From positions 1,054,001 to 1,118,000 of the forward strand of contig NZ_CP169368.1 in assembly GCF_042485795.1 (NCBI RefSeq): a DNA stretch of 64,000 bases, read 5' to 3'. A program made the position numbers and the translations under genes. The notes below the pieces were generated by a model, which made no database searches, had not been told where the DNA came from, and saw only the letters and a program-made list of their open reading frames with translations. Origin of the DNA: Lonepinella sp042485795 (GTDB taxonomy: Bacteria > Pseudomonadota > Gammaproteobacteria > Enterobacterales > Pasteurellaceae). Shown here piece after piece: positions 52,635 through 61,094 of the stretch. Positions within the stretch are counted from its first letter, which is position 1. Every line of letters starts with the position of its first letter.

Positions 52635-53189
52635 GTGTTTAAGAAATTCTCTCTCTCAATTACCTTATTTTTATTACTAGGTTGTAGTTTTAGTGATAAT
52701 CAATCTACTATTCCAGCAGAATATGCTGGAGCGGCGTATGAATTATCGGATAGTAATGCACAAAAATGGGCGTTTGTCGCAAAACAAACAGAACAATGTA
52801 TTTACCCAAATTTAACTCGGATTCAATATGAGCATTTCCAAAAAGAAGATAGCTATATTCACTCTCAATACGTCTTTTTTTATCCGCTAGAAGATATTAT
52901 TGGTGAAGATAATGTGAAAATTATTCAAGGCGATCAAAAAGCCATGGATTACGCCACCTATCAATTTAAAAAATATAAATCCAAAGACGATGTAGAAAGT
53001 CTGGATAGTAAACAATGTGCTGTATTACGCACTAAAGCCAGAGATGATTTAGCCGTGGTACAAGGGGAACGTAAATCTGCCATGGTAGAAGTGGAAACTA
53101 AAGAAAATGGTAAATCAACCACTGCAGCTACAGATGATAACAAGTTCTTCTTTGATATTATTAAATGGGGATCGGCACTGTTGTTGTAG
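52635..53189 (+). CDS. Putative lipoprotein, DUF5358-like
   Basis: A 184-residue protein. The signal ends in a lipobox (LFLLLGCSF, Cys17). The mature part is hydrophilic (YPNLTRIQYEHFQKEDSYIHS), and a hydrophobic end is present (FFFDIIKWGSALLL). It resembles a Pasteurellaceae lipoprotein group that I associate with DUF5358, but this is from memory. Start is GTG at 52635 after AACAAGGATTTTAAC. It is not clearly part of the following toxin-immunity-like locus. Confidence 0.6.
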   Translation: MFKKFSLSITLFLLLGCSFSDNQSTIPAEYAGAAYELSDSNAQKWAFVAKQTEQCIYPNLTRIQYEHFQKEDSYIHSQYVFFYPLEDIIGEDNVKIIQGDQKAMDYATYQFKKYKSKDDVESLDSKQCAVLRTKARDDLAVVQGERKSAMVEVETKENGKSTTAATDDNKFFFDIIKWGSALLL

Positions 53190-53206
53190 TTGGTTATGTT
53201 GAGGGT

Positions 53207-53235
53207 AAAAGTGCGGTAAAATTGACCGCACTTTT
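53207..53235. terminator. Inverted uptake-signal pair
   Basis: AAAAGTGCGGT and ACCGCACTTTT face each other with AAAATTG between, so the two uptake signals form an 11-bp stem. It lies 17 bp after the lipoprotein stop and just before lipoprotein 1, and could terminate the former. Confidence 0.75.
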
Positions 53236-53257
53236 AACTTTTAAGGAGTATATCATA

Positions 53258-53953
53258 ATGAAATTCATTAAAATAGTTATCCCTGTGTTACTGATTATTG
53301 GTTTAAGCGGTTGCAATAAACCTTTTCGTGAAGACTTTTTTGCCAATCGCCGTTGTGTAGAAATCAATTACGGCTGTTTAAACGAATCGCAACCAACAAA
53401 CAATAAGGAGAATACCATGTTTCAACCTATGCGATTAACCCAAGAGCAATGGGATAAAATCCGTCGCCAAGAAACGTTACAGGTTTATGGTGAAGTCGCC
53501 AGAATGCTGGATATTTATTATCCCGGTTTTTGGTTGGATAAAGACAACGCTTTTCAACTGGCTTGGATTGAAAAAGTCGATAACATTGCGACAAAGTATT
53601 ATGGTCGACATGACAGAGGAACTTTGGAAACTATGGCTTTAGTCTGTGCCATTATTGGCAGTGACTTTGAACAAGATCCCAAACTGGATTTTATTGTGAA
53701 CAAAATGAAAAGCAGTCATGTAGATACACCTTTAGGTGAAATTTACGATTATTTACGCTTTGAAATTTTGAAAAAAGATTTTGACCATGCTGGCAGACAA
53801 TACAACAACTGGAGTTTACGTGGCATGCAAGAAAGTATGCCGAAAATCACCCGAAAAATTCCAGATTTTTATACAGAATGGCAACCAGATAATGAACAGG
53901 ACAATGTCTGGTCTATTTATAAAAATACAGTAAGAAGTGAGCGTAATTTGTAA
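53258..53953 (+). CDS. Immunity-like lipoprotein, tandem copy 1
   Basis: A 231-residue paralogue of copies 2 and 3. The signal and lipobox are VLLIIGLSGC (Cys20). The mature part has NKPFREDFFANRRC, then a conserved FQPMRLTQEQWDKI, DIYYPGFWLDKD and ALVCAIIGSDFEQDPKLD segments. A second in-frame ATG at 53417 (residue 54) has its own AAGGAG seven bases upstream. Start at 53258 follows TAAGGAGTATATCATA. The lipase homologue after copy 3 suggests a Tli-type immunity role; this is inferred. Confidence 0.65.
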   Translation: MKFIKIVIPVLLIIGLSGCNKPFREDFFANRRCVEINYGCLNESQPTNNKENTMFQPMRLTQEQWDKIRRQETLQVYGEVARMLDIYYPGFWLDKDNAFQLAWIEKVDNIATKYYGRHDRGTLETMALVCAIIGSDFEQDPKLDFIVNKMKSSHVDTPLGEIYDYLRFEILKKDFDHAGRQYNNWSLRGMQESMPKITRKIPDFYTEWQPDNEQDNVWSIYKNTVRSERNL

Positions 53954-53976
53954 AGTAATTCGGAACGGCGTTTTTA
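53949..53976 (+). pseudogene. Scar of the lipase gene start after copy 1
   Basis: TTGTAAAGTAATTCGGAA matches the intact lipase start (ACTTGTAAAGTGATCCGAAT at 55516 onward), but ATGA and neighbouring bases are lost. It resembles codons CKVIRNG. The same junction, followed by TTTTTAACTAAAA, appears after copy 2. Confidence 0.55.
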
Positions 53977-54032
53977 ACTAAAATCAAGCATAAAAGTCAA
54001 TTAAAATTGACCGCACTTTTTAGGAGTATATC

Positions 54033-54731
54033 ATGATGAAATTCATTAAAATAGTTATCCCTGTGTTACTGATTATTGGTTTAAGCGGTTGCAATAAACC
54101 TTTTCGTGAAGATTTTTTTGCCAATCGCCGTTGTGCAGAAATTAATTACGGCTGTTTAAAAGAATCGCAGCCAACAAGCCATAGGGAGAATATCTCGTTT
54201 CAACCTATGCGATTAACCCAAGAACAATGGGACAAAATCCGTCGCCAAGAAACGTTACAGGTTTATGCTGAAGTCGCCAGAATGCTGGATATTTATTATC
54301 CCGGTTTTTGGTTGGATAAAGACAACGCTTTTCAACTGGCTTGGATTGAGAAAGTTGATGAAATAGCAAAACGTTATTATCCCAATCGAAGACGTGGAAC
54401 CTTGGAAAAAATGGCTTTAGTCTGTGCCATTATTGGCAGTGACTTTGAACAAGATCCGAAACTGGATTTTATTGTGAAAAAAATGAAAACTGACGATGTG
54501 GATATCCCTTTAGGTGAAATTTACGATTATTTACGTTTTGAAATTTTAAAGAAAGATTTTGACCATGCTGGCAGACAATACAACAACTGGAGTTTACGTG
54601 GCATGCAAGAAGGTATGCCGAAAATCACTCGAAAAATTCCAGATTTTTATACAGAATGGCAACCAGATAATGAACAGGAAAATGTCTGGCATATTTATGA
54701 TAGCCAAATTAGAGGATTGGAGGGCTTATGA
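54033..54731 (+). CDS. Immunity-like lipoprotein, tandem copy 2
   Basis: A 232-residue lipoprotein (Cys21 in GLSGC) close to copies 1 and 3. It has its own leader with an uptake signal and AGGAGTATATC ribosome site. At the position of the internal ATG in the sister copies it has TCG (Ser55) and a changed ribosome site (AGGGAG), so it should make only the lipoprotein form. Distinctive stretches are VDEIAKRYYPNRRRG and KTDDVDIPLG. Its stop overlaps a small ATG frame that is a lipase scar. Confidence 0.65.
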   Translation: MMKFIKIVIPVLLIIGLSGCNKPFREDFFANRRCAEINYGCLKESQPTSHRENISFQPMRLTQEQWDKIRRQETLQVYAEVARMLDIYYPGFWLDKDNAFQLAWIEKVDEIAKRYYPNRRRGTLEKMALVCAIIGSDFEQDPKLDFIVKKMKTDDVDIPLGEIYDYLRFEILKKDFDHAGRQYNNWSLRGMQEGMPKITRKIPDFYTEWQPDNEQENVWHIYDSQIRGLEGL

Positions 54732-54763
54732 CCTGTAAAGTAATTTGGAACAGCGTTTTTTAA
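54728..54763 (+). pseudogene. Scar of the lipase gene start after copy 2
   Basis: A 12-codon frame MTCKVIWNSVF-stop, starting with the same ATGA overlap as the real lipase gene (MTCKVIRIGMFF). Only the first codons are retained before a stop. It shows that the copy arose from a unit that ended inside a lipase gene. Confidence 0.7.
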
Positions 54764-54817
54764 CTAAAACCAAACAAAAAATTAACCAAAATTGACCGCA
54801 CTTTTTAGGAGTATATC

Positions 54818-55516
54818 ATGATGAAATTCATTAAAATAGTTATTCCCGTGTTACTGATTATCGGTTTAAGCGGTTGCAATAAACCTTTTCGTGAAGACTT
54901 TTTTGCCAATCGCCGTTGTGCAGAAATCAATTACGGCTGTTTAAACGAATCGCAGCCAACAAACAATAAGGAGAATACCATGTTTCAACCTATGCGATTA
55001 ACCCAAGAACAATGGGATAAAATTTACTATCAGAAAAAACTGAAAATTTATGGTGAAGTCGCCAAAATGCTGGATATTTATTATCCTGGTTTTTGGTTAG
55101 ATAAAGACGAAACTTTTCAACTGGCTTGGGTTGAAAAAGTTGATGAAATAGCAAAACGTTATTATCCCAATCGAAGACGAGCAACATTAGAAACTATGGC
55201 TTTAGTCTGTGCCATTATTGGCAGTGACTTTGAACAAGATCCGAAACTAGATTTTATTGTAAAAAAAATGAAAAGCAGTCATGTAGATACACCTTTAGGT
55301 GAAATTTACGATTATTTACGCTTTGAAGTTTTAAAAAAAGACTATGATGATGCTGGGATTCATTACAACAATTGGAGTTTGCGTGGCGTGCAAGAAGGTA
55401 TGCCGAAAATCACTCGTAAAATTCCAGATTTTTATACAGAATGGCAACCAGATAATGAACAGGAAAATGTTTGGTCTATTTATAAAAATACAGTAAGAAG
55501 TGAGCGTAATTTATGA
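54818..55516 (+). CDS. Immunity-like lipoprotein, tandem copy 3 (lipase-linked)
   Basis: A 232-residue lipoprotein (Cys21). Its stop overlaps the lipase start by 4 bp (ATGA), which implies translational coupling and that this copy is the cognate partner. Distinctive residues: IYYQKKLKIYGEVAKML. An internal AAGGAG-N7-ATG begins at 54980 (residue 55), which could give a cytosolic form starting MFQPMRLTQ. Toxin-immunity with the immunity gene first is less usual, but known for some lipase effectors. Confidence 0.68.
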   Translation: MMKFIKIVIPVLLIIGLSGCNKPFREDFFANRRCAEINYGCLNESQPTNNKENTMFQPMRLTQEQWDKIYYQKKLKIYGEVAKMLDIYYPGFWLDKDETFQLAWVEKVDEIAKRYYPNRRRATLETMALVCAIIGSDFEQDPKLDFIVKKMKSSHVDTPLGEIYDYLRFEVLKKDYDDAGIHYNNWSLRGVQEGMPKITRKIPDFYTEWQPDNEQENVWSIYKNTVRSERNL

Positions 55517-56895
55517 CTTGTAAAGTGATCCGAATAGGTATGTTTTTTGACGGTACGGGCAATAATTTATATAACGATTCCGAAGGTCGAAGTCAGAATG
55601 GGTTGAGCAATATTGCCAAGTTGTATAAATTATATCGTGACGGCGAAACCATCAAAGGGCAAAAGGTTACCGAATGTCAAATTGTCGTTAAAGCTATTTA
55701 TATTGAAGGTGTGGGGACAAAAAAGAACGAGAAAGATTACACCACGGGTCTTGCTTTTGGTTCTGGTGGGGCTCAACGTATTAGATTGGCAATCAACCAA
55801 GTTAAAGAACTTTTGGAAAAATTTCCTGATGATCAATATAATCAACAAATTGATGTATTTGGCTTTAGCCGCGGTGCAGCTATGGCTAGAGATTTTATCA
55901 ATACACTCGCGAAAACAGGAAAAAAACTAAACCACCAAATAAAATTCGTCGGTTTATTTGATACGGTTGGTTCCTTTGGCAACCCCGGCGATGATTATAA
56001 CTGGAAGCCGAAACAAGACACACATAAAGAAAGCGACTTAAAACTGATTATTAACGAAAGACGTGGTAAAACACCGTCTTTAGAAAATTACGAAGCCTAT
56101 AATTTTAATTTAGCCCCCTACAGTGCCGAACAAATCGTCCATTTTGTGGCATTAGATGAATATCGTGAAAACTTTCCACTAACCGACACAAACGGGGCGG
56201 GAATGACTTATGCGTTTATTGGTGCTCATTCTGATGTGGGTGGCGGTTATCGTGAAATTGAAACAGAAACAGTCGGCATACCACCAAATAGAAACATGGA
56301 TTTAAAAAGCTATGAAAAACAACTTAACCAACAAGAACAAAATAATCTTAATTCGTCTATTCAACAATGGACATGCCATCCTCCCATTACAGCATATATG
56401 GGAAGAATCGCAGCACCTGCCCATTGCAGTGCTACCCGAATAGTTGGCAATGCCTTGCAAGACATCGCTTTGATTGTTATGCATAAACTGGCTTTCCACG
56501 GATTAACTAAAGTACCTTTCAGAGATATCAATCCTTTCCCAGAGATGTCGAATTGGACAGACGAACTAAAACAGTATTACTACAAAGCACTCAATGATTT
56601 AACCAATTTAAAATCTTATTTAAATCAAGATGTTGCCGAAGATAATGGTGAAACAGGCAATAACCGAGAAGCGAGAAGTCGTATTCATTTAAATATTTTG
56701 AGTAAATACGGACATAATTCGTCTATGGTTAGTTGTAAAGAATTGAATGGGGCAAACCCGCTAGGTTTAAAGAACCATATTACATTTTCATTGGACGATT
56801 TATTAGCTTTCAAACCAAGAGTAGTAGGTGAAAACAGAGTTTTTAAACGTAGAATATTTAATAACAAGCCAGCGTTAGCAATTAAAAAATCTTAA
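55513..56895 (+). CDS. DUF2235 lipase, Tle1-like T6SS effector candidate
   Basis: A 460-residue alpha/beta hydrolase. The N-terminus (IGMFFDGTGNN) is characteristic of DUF2235. The nucleophile motif is GFSRG with Ser119; LFDTVGSFG (D150) and GAHSDVGGGY (H239) supply further conserved residues. T6SS Tle1 effectors of this family hydrolyse target-cell phospholipids. No signal peptide is present. It follows immunity-like lipoprotein 3 with a 4-bp overlap and ends 6 bp before an inverted uptake-signal terminator. No adaptor or VgrG lies nearby, so delivery is inferred. Confidence 0.75.
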   Translation: MTCKVIRIGMFFDGTGNNLYNDSEGRSQNGLSNIAKLYKLYRDGETIKGQKVTECQIVVKAIYIEGVGTKKNEKDYTTGLAFGSGGAQRIRLAINQVKELLEKFPDDQYNQQIDVFGFSRGAAMARDFINTLAKTGKKLNHQIKFVGLFDTVGSFGNPGDDYNWKPKQDTHKESDLKLIINERRGKTPSLENYEAYNFNLAPYSAEQIVHFVALDEYRENFPLTDTNGAGMTYAFIGAHSDVGGGYREIETETVGIPPNRNMDLKSYEKQLNQQEQNNLNSSIQQWTCHPPITAYMGRIAAPAHCSATRIVGNALQDIALIVMHKLAFHGLTKVPFRDINPFPEMSNWTDELKQYYYKALNDLTNLKSYLNQDVAEDNGETGNNREARSRIHLNILSKYGHNSSMVSCKELNGANPLGLKNHITFSLDDLLAFKPRVVGENRVFKRRIFNNKPALAIKKS

Positions 56896-56901
56896 TATTA
56901 A

Positions 56902-56923
56902 ACCGCACTTTTAAAAGTGCGGT
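56902..56923. terminator. Perfect inverted uptake-signal pair
   Basis: ACCGCACTTTT and AAAAGTGCGGT form an 11-bp perfect palindrome after the lipase stop, followed by GAAAAAA. It likely ends transcription from both the lipase and the convergent nitroreductase gene. Confidence 0.85.
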
Positions 56924-56942
56924 GAAAAAATACCGCACTCTT

Positions 56943-57605
56943 TTATTCAATCCACTCAACTACTTGTCCCACAGGTTTACGGTGTTTCTTTTTGATTTCC
57001 TTATTACGATAACCAAAGGTTACCATGCAAGATACACCGTATTCATTTGGATCTAATACACCTTGTTGGGCGAGAATACGATTCACTTCATCATAGTTAA
57101 AACCTTCAATCGGGCAGCTATCAATGCCAATTAAAGCAGCACCTGTCATCATATTAGCAAGGGCAATATAAGTTTGTTTACTACACCAATCAAATAGAGT
57201 ACGTTCGCTTTCAAGAATTTTAATATCATCTTGTTGGAATGATTTATAACGGACAATGGTGGCTTCAATTTGCTCAGGATTTAGACCATGTTGCACAAGA
57301 GCATTGCGTAAGAATTCACTATCGTAGCGAGCGTTCTTTTTGGCTAAGATAATCACTAAATGACTGGCTTCTTGAATCGGGTGTTTAATTCCCCATGTCA
57401 CTGGGTGAATTTTTTCACGCAATTCTGGATTTTGTAGCACAATAAATTTCCATGGTTCAGAACCAACGGAGCTTGGGGAAAGGCGAGCGAGTTCCAAAAT
57501 ATAATCCATATCTTGTTGTGGGATTTTTTTGTTTGGATCGTAACTACGACAAGCAGAACGAAAATGAAAGGCATCTAGTACCTGTTGTTTTGTAATATCC
57601 GTCAT
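56943..57605 (-). CDS. Nitroreductase-family NAD(P)H oxidoreductase
   Basis: A 220-residue FMN-dependent protein. Flavin-binding features are FRSACRSYDPNKK (about residues 13-25), RLSPSSVGSEPWKFI (about 36-50) and the GIDSCPIEGFN segment. It resembles the NfsB/YdgI-type enzymes of Haemophilus (HI1278-like). The physiological substrate of such enzymes is usually unclear. Single gene, reading leftward, with an uptake-signal hairpin on each side. Confidence 0.85.
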   Translation of the reverse strand: MTDITKQQVLDAFHFRSACRSYDPNKKIPQQDMDYILELARLSPSSVGSEPWKFIVLQNPELREKIHPVTWGIKHPIQEASHLVIILAKKNARYDSEFLRNALVQHGLNPEQIEATIVRYKSFQQDDIKILESERTLFDWCSKQTYIALANMMTGAALIGIDSCPIEGFNYDEVNRILAQQGVLDPNEYGVSCMVTFGYRNKEIKKKHRKPVGQVVEWIE

Positions 57606-57642
57606 GATTTATCCTGTGTTTATAAAAGATCAATAAAATAAA

Positions 57643-57659
57643 CCGCACTTTTCGTGCGG
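57643..57659. terminator. Short hairpin from an uptake signal
   Basis: CCGCAC and GTGCGG around TTTTC form a 6-bp stem downstream of dolP, near the nitroreductase start. The left arm is part of an uptake signal. Confidence 0.55.
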
Positions 57660-57686
57660 CTAAACTTAGATAATGCTAGCTGATAA

Positions 57687-58268
57687 TTAGTTTAAGTATT
57701 TAAATACTTTAACCACTTTTTCTACCCCAGACACTTTACGTGCCACTTCTGCGGCGGCAGTGCCTTGATCTTGGGTAACATTACCAAGTAAGAAAACTTC
57801 TTTATTTTCAGTAATCACTTTAATATCAGTGGTTTTAACCGCAGAATTTAACAACATATCAGATTTGATTTTTGTAGTGATCCAGCTGTCTTGTGTTTTT
57901 TGAGTAAGTGAAATAGGTGAACCTACACGCATTTCATTATATACATCACCTATATTTTCAACACCTTTCGCTAAACCTGTGGCAACTTCTTTTAAACTTT
58001 CATCAGGCACTTGACCAAGTAATAATACACGACCACTGTAAGAAACCACGACTACACGACCTTCAGCTTTAATTTGCTCATCTTTGGTGATGGCATCATA
58101 GACTTTGAGTTCTAAGGTTTCATCATCCACTTGTGAGCCTATTGTGCGAGGATCTGTACCAACTTTGGTTGCAACTGCTGCACCACCTAAACCTAAAGCA
58201 ACACAACCTTGTAGGATAAATGTGGCAGTTAATATCATTGCGAGATTTTTTAGTGTGTTAATTTTCAT
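57687..58268 (-). CDS. dolP: BON-domain lipoprotein DolP (YraP)
   Basis: A 193-residue lipoprotein that supports outer-membrane integrity and division-linked processes. The lipobox is ILQGC (Cys22). Two BON domains follow (about residues 45-115 and 120-190). It is the last gene of lpoA-yraN-diaA-dolP, as in E. coli yraM-yraN-diaA-yraP. The function is assigned by family and by this gene order. Confidence 0.9.
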   Translation of the reverse strand: MKINTLKNLAMILTATFILQGCVALGLGGAAVATKVGTDPRTIGSQVDDETLELKVYDAITKDEQIKAEGRVVVVSYSGRVLLLGQVPDESLKEVATGLAKGVENIGDVYNEMRVGSPISLTQKTQDSWITTKIKSDMLLNSAVKTTDIKVITENKEVFLLGNVTQDQGTAAAEVARKVSGVEKVVKVFKYLN

Positions 58269-58321
58269 TTGTTCTACTCCTTACATAACCTCTTATAGTC
58301 TGTTGTTAGTTCAGGGTTTTG

Positions 58322-58909
58322 TCAACCACTTTGTGTAAATAATGTATGATCAATAAGTTCACAAAGTGCATTAATCAGAAATAAATGGCTTTCTAAAATA
58401 CGACTTTCTCTATTACTTGGTACGGCAATTTCTAGATCATTTTCACTCAGTAAACCACGTAAATGATCGCTATTATTACTGGTCAAAGCAATGACTGAAA
58501 TTTCTTTGGTAAAAGCCTGATGTATCACATTTAAAATGGGTTCTTCATTACCAAAGGGAGAAAGCACTAATAAAATATCGCCTTGTTGTGCTACTGCATT
58601 AAATTGGCGTAGTAATAAGTTTTCTGTCGGGTTATCAAAAATAATAGCAGAACCCATGGCTCCGTCAAGACTTAATAAAACAGAGGGAAAGCTCGGGCGT
58701 TCTAATTCGTAGCGATTAATTAAATTAGCGACTAAAAATTGTGCATTTGCATAGGAACGTCCTAAACCACATACAATAATTTTATTGCCACGTAATAGGC
58801 AATTCACTAAGTTTTGCGTAGCAATACTTAGATTATTGGCTAATGATTTAGATGCCGAAATTTGAATTTGAATATTTTCTGCAAAGAGATCGTTAATTTT
58901 ATTTAGCAT
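58322..58909 (-). CDS. diaA: SIS-domain protein DiaA
   Basis: A 195-residue GmhA-like SIS protein that in E. coli binds DnaA and promotes timely replication initiation. The start MLNKINDLFAENIQIQISAS resembles DiaA rather than GmhA. Phosphosugar-site segments are degenerate (CGLGRSYANAQF), as in DiaA. ATG at 58909 overlaps the yraN stop region (TAATATG), so the 58939 start, inside yraN, is unlikely. Confidence 0.88.
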   Translation of the reverse strand: MLNKINDLFAENIQIQISASKSLANNLSIATQNLVNCLLRGNKIIVCGLGRSYANAQFLVANLINRYELERPSFPSVLLSLDGAMGSAIIFDNPTENLLLRQFNAVAQQGDILLVLSPFGNEEPILNVIHQAFTKEISVIALTSNNSDHLRGLLSENDLEIAVPSNRESRILESHLFLINALCELIDHTLFTQSG

Positions 58910-58910
58910 A

Positions 58911-59285
58911 TTAGTCAAGAAAGTTAGGGATCCATTCAATATCTTTTGGGGTTCGACCGAAAGCGACTAAATCAAAACGACAATCCGCATCTTCTAGGCT
59001 TTGTCCTTGTTGCATAAGCCATAAATTAGCGGCATTTTGCCATTTTTGTTGTTTATGCCAGTCCACACTTTCTACCGCTGAACCAAAAAGATCATTTTTG
59101 CGTTGGCGAACTTCCACAAAGACAAAGGTTTCATCGTCTAACATGATTAAATCTAATTCACCGCACTTAAAATTTTGATTCGCTGCAATAAAACGTAAAC
59201 CTTGGTTTTCTAAAAAAAGGCGAGCATATTGTTCAAATCTCGCCCCTTGTTGTTTGGTAGAAAGTTTTTGTTTGGGTGAAAACAT
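58911..59285 (-). CDS. yraN: UPF0102 protein YraN
   Basis: A 124-residue endonuclease-like protein. GARFEQYARLFLENQG starts the helical part, and GELDLIMLDDETFVFVEVRQR carries a PD-(D/E)XK-like active site. Its role is not established. It starts directly at the lpoA stop and is one base from diaA, so these genes are tightly coupled. Confidence 0.9.
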   Translation of the reverse strand: MFSPKQKLSTKQQGARFEQYARLFLENQGLRFIAANQNFKCGELDLIMLDDETFVFVEVRQRKNDLFGSAVESVDWHKQQKWQNAANLWLMQQGQSLEDADCRFDLVAFGRTPKDIEWIPNFLD

Positions 59286-61022
59286 TTAGTTCTTAATGGT
59301 ATTGATATTACCGTCTTGATATTGGAACCACGTCATATCGCGGTCAATATTACAATTTGGACCTGCACTTAGTTTACCCGTTAAGCCACTGACAGAATAT
59401 CCTGGTACTTGACGTAGTTCATTAAATTGGTTGATTAATAACCACGCATCCGCTCCCATGGCATATAAACGCATTAAAGAATAATCACCATTCGTTTTCA
59501 TCTCAATATTTTTATATTGCTCAGAATCGGTTTCCTTAAAGAATGGAATATCACTAAATTGCAATCCATTCATTTGTAAACGATATTCAGGCGTATTATT
59601 AGATGAATTACTACGAGAACTTGCATAAAGTTTTAGCTGTGGATTGACATTATCAACCACTGACTTAATTTCACCTAACTGTTCACTTAAAGCTACAATA
59701 TACATTGCCTCTGCCTGTTTACTAGCACCTTCTTCTAAGGCTAAGGCGATATCTTGTGCTTGATTATAGAAGCGAATATTGGCATCTGAACCAGATAGCT
59801 GTTGCCAACGGACTGTAAATGCACTGGCTGTACGCTGCCCTAAGTCAGATTGTGGCACCATGACTAAAGGTGAATGAATGCCATCGTTCCACATTTTATT
59901 CGCAGCAGATTCTGCTTCATCTTCTGGAGCTAACCCATAATAACAAAGTTGATTAACTGCTTTAGCATTCGGGGTTGAATTTAAGGCGAGTACATTTAGA
60001 CCTTGAATACTAGCTGGATTACTTAAAACCACATCAACATTATTTTTTAATAAAGGACCAACCATTGCTCTTGCACCAGATTGTTTAGCTTGTTCAATGG
60101 CAGTTGGAATATCGGTGGTCATTGTATCAATGACATCTACCTGAATTTCATTATTGGTATCACCCTTGGCATTATCAAATCCTGATTTGATGGTACTACC
60201 AAGTAGTTGAGCATCACCACTTAAAGGCAATAATAATACCACTTTGTTAACTTGGGTTTGTTGGAAATTAGATAAACTTTTTAGCTCAGTTGGGAATAAA
60301 TAAGTTGCACTATGCGTTGGATAAGCTGATTTCCAGTTTTGTAGAGCTTCGCTTAATTGAGCTGGTTGGCTTAGATTATCATTGTAGGCTTTAGCTAACG
60401 CTAACCAACCGCCTAAGCTAGCATCACCTTCTGCTGAGGTAATATTAATGGTTGCTTTGTTGGTTTTGCGTAATAACGCCCAAGTGCGGTCAATATTTTC
60501 TTGTTTTCTTTGGACATCAGTTAGTGAGCTATCAATTTTAATACGTGCTTTCACCGCATCAATAAATTGATTTCGATTTTCCGCAATACGAGCGGACACT
60601 TCATAATAACGAGCAGTTTGCGAAGAACTTAACTGTGCTAAATTAATCAATTTTAACTGGCTTTCAGCTTGGCTATTATGTTGTTTTACTGCTGAAATTT
60701 GTGCATCAATTAAGGATTTATCGAGTAATTGTTCTGGGGTTAATTCTTTTAAATTTAATTCTGCTAATAAGGATTCCGCTTGAGCTATCTTATTTTCAGT
60801 GACTAAAACACGAGCTGCCAACAATTTATAGGTTTGTTGATCTTCGAGTTCTTGGGTTTGAGCGATTTTGTTCATATAGAAGTCAGAATTCGCATTGGCA
60901 TCACGTTTTAAGGTTTGATCAAAGTCGCTACCGAACAAATTTGTACAGCCTGCTAGGAGTACAGGAAATAAAAGTGGCATTAAACGTTTTTTAAATTGCG
61001 TACCTTGTAATAGAATAGACAT
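59286..61022 (-). CDS. lpoA: Penicillin-binding protein activator LpoA
   Basis: A 578-residue outer-membrane lipoprotein that stimulates PBP1A during peptidoglycan synthesis. Signal and lipobox are PVLLAGC (Cys26). The N-terminal TPR-like helical domain (about 30-250) is followed by a periplasmic-binding-protein-like domain (VVLLLPLSGDAQLLG onward). ATG at 61022 is chosen because the frame to 61070 has a hydrophilic extension that would spoil the signal peptide. Divergent from rsmI. Confidence 0.93.
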   Translation of the reverse strand: MSILLQGTQFKKRLMPLLFPVLLAGCTNLFGSDFDQTLKRDANANSDFYMNKIAQTQELEDQQTYKLLAARVLVTENKIAQAESLLAELNLKELTPEQLLDKSLIDAQISAVKQHNSQAESQLKLINLAQLSSSQTARYYEVSARIAENRNQFIDAVKARIKIDSSLTDVQRKQENIDRTWALLRKTNKATINITSAEGDASLGGWLALAKAYNDNLSQPAQLSEALQNWKSAYPTHSATYLFPTELKSLSNFQQTQVNKVVLLLPLSGDAQLLGSTIKSGFDNAKGDTNNEIQVDVIDTMTTDIPTAIEQAKQSGARAMVGPLLKNNVDVVLSNPASIQGLNVLALNSTPNAKAVNQLCYYGLAPEDEAESAANKMWNDGIHSPLVMVPQSDLGQRTASAFTVRWQQLSGSDANIRFYNQAQDIALALEEGASKQAEAMYIVALSEQLGEIKSVVDNVNPQLKLYASSRSNSSNNTPEYRLQMNGLQFSDIPFFKETDSEQYKNIEMKTNGDYSLMRLYAMGADAWLLINQFNELRQVPGYSVSGLTGKLSAGPNCNIDRDMTWFQYQDGNINTIKN

Positions 61023-61094
61023 AATTACTCCGTTATAAGAAAGATGTGTAGATCTTACTTCGCTCATCAATTAAAAGCAATAAGAAGATATAAA

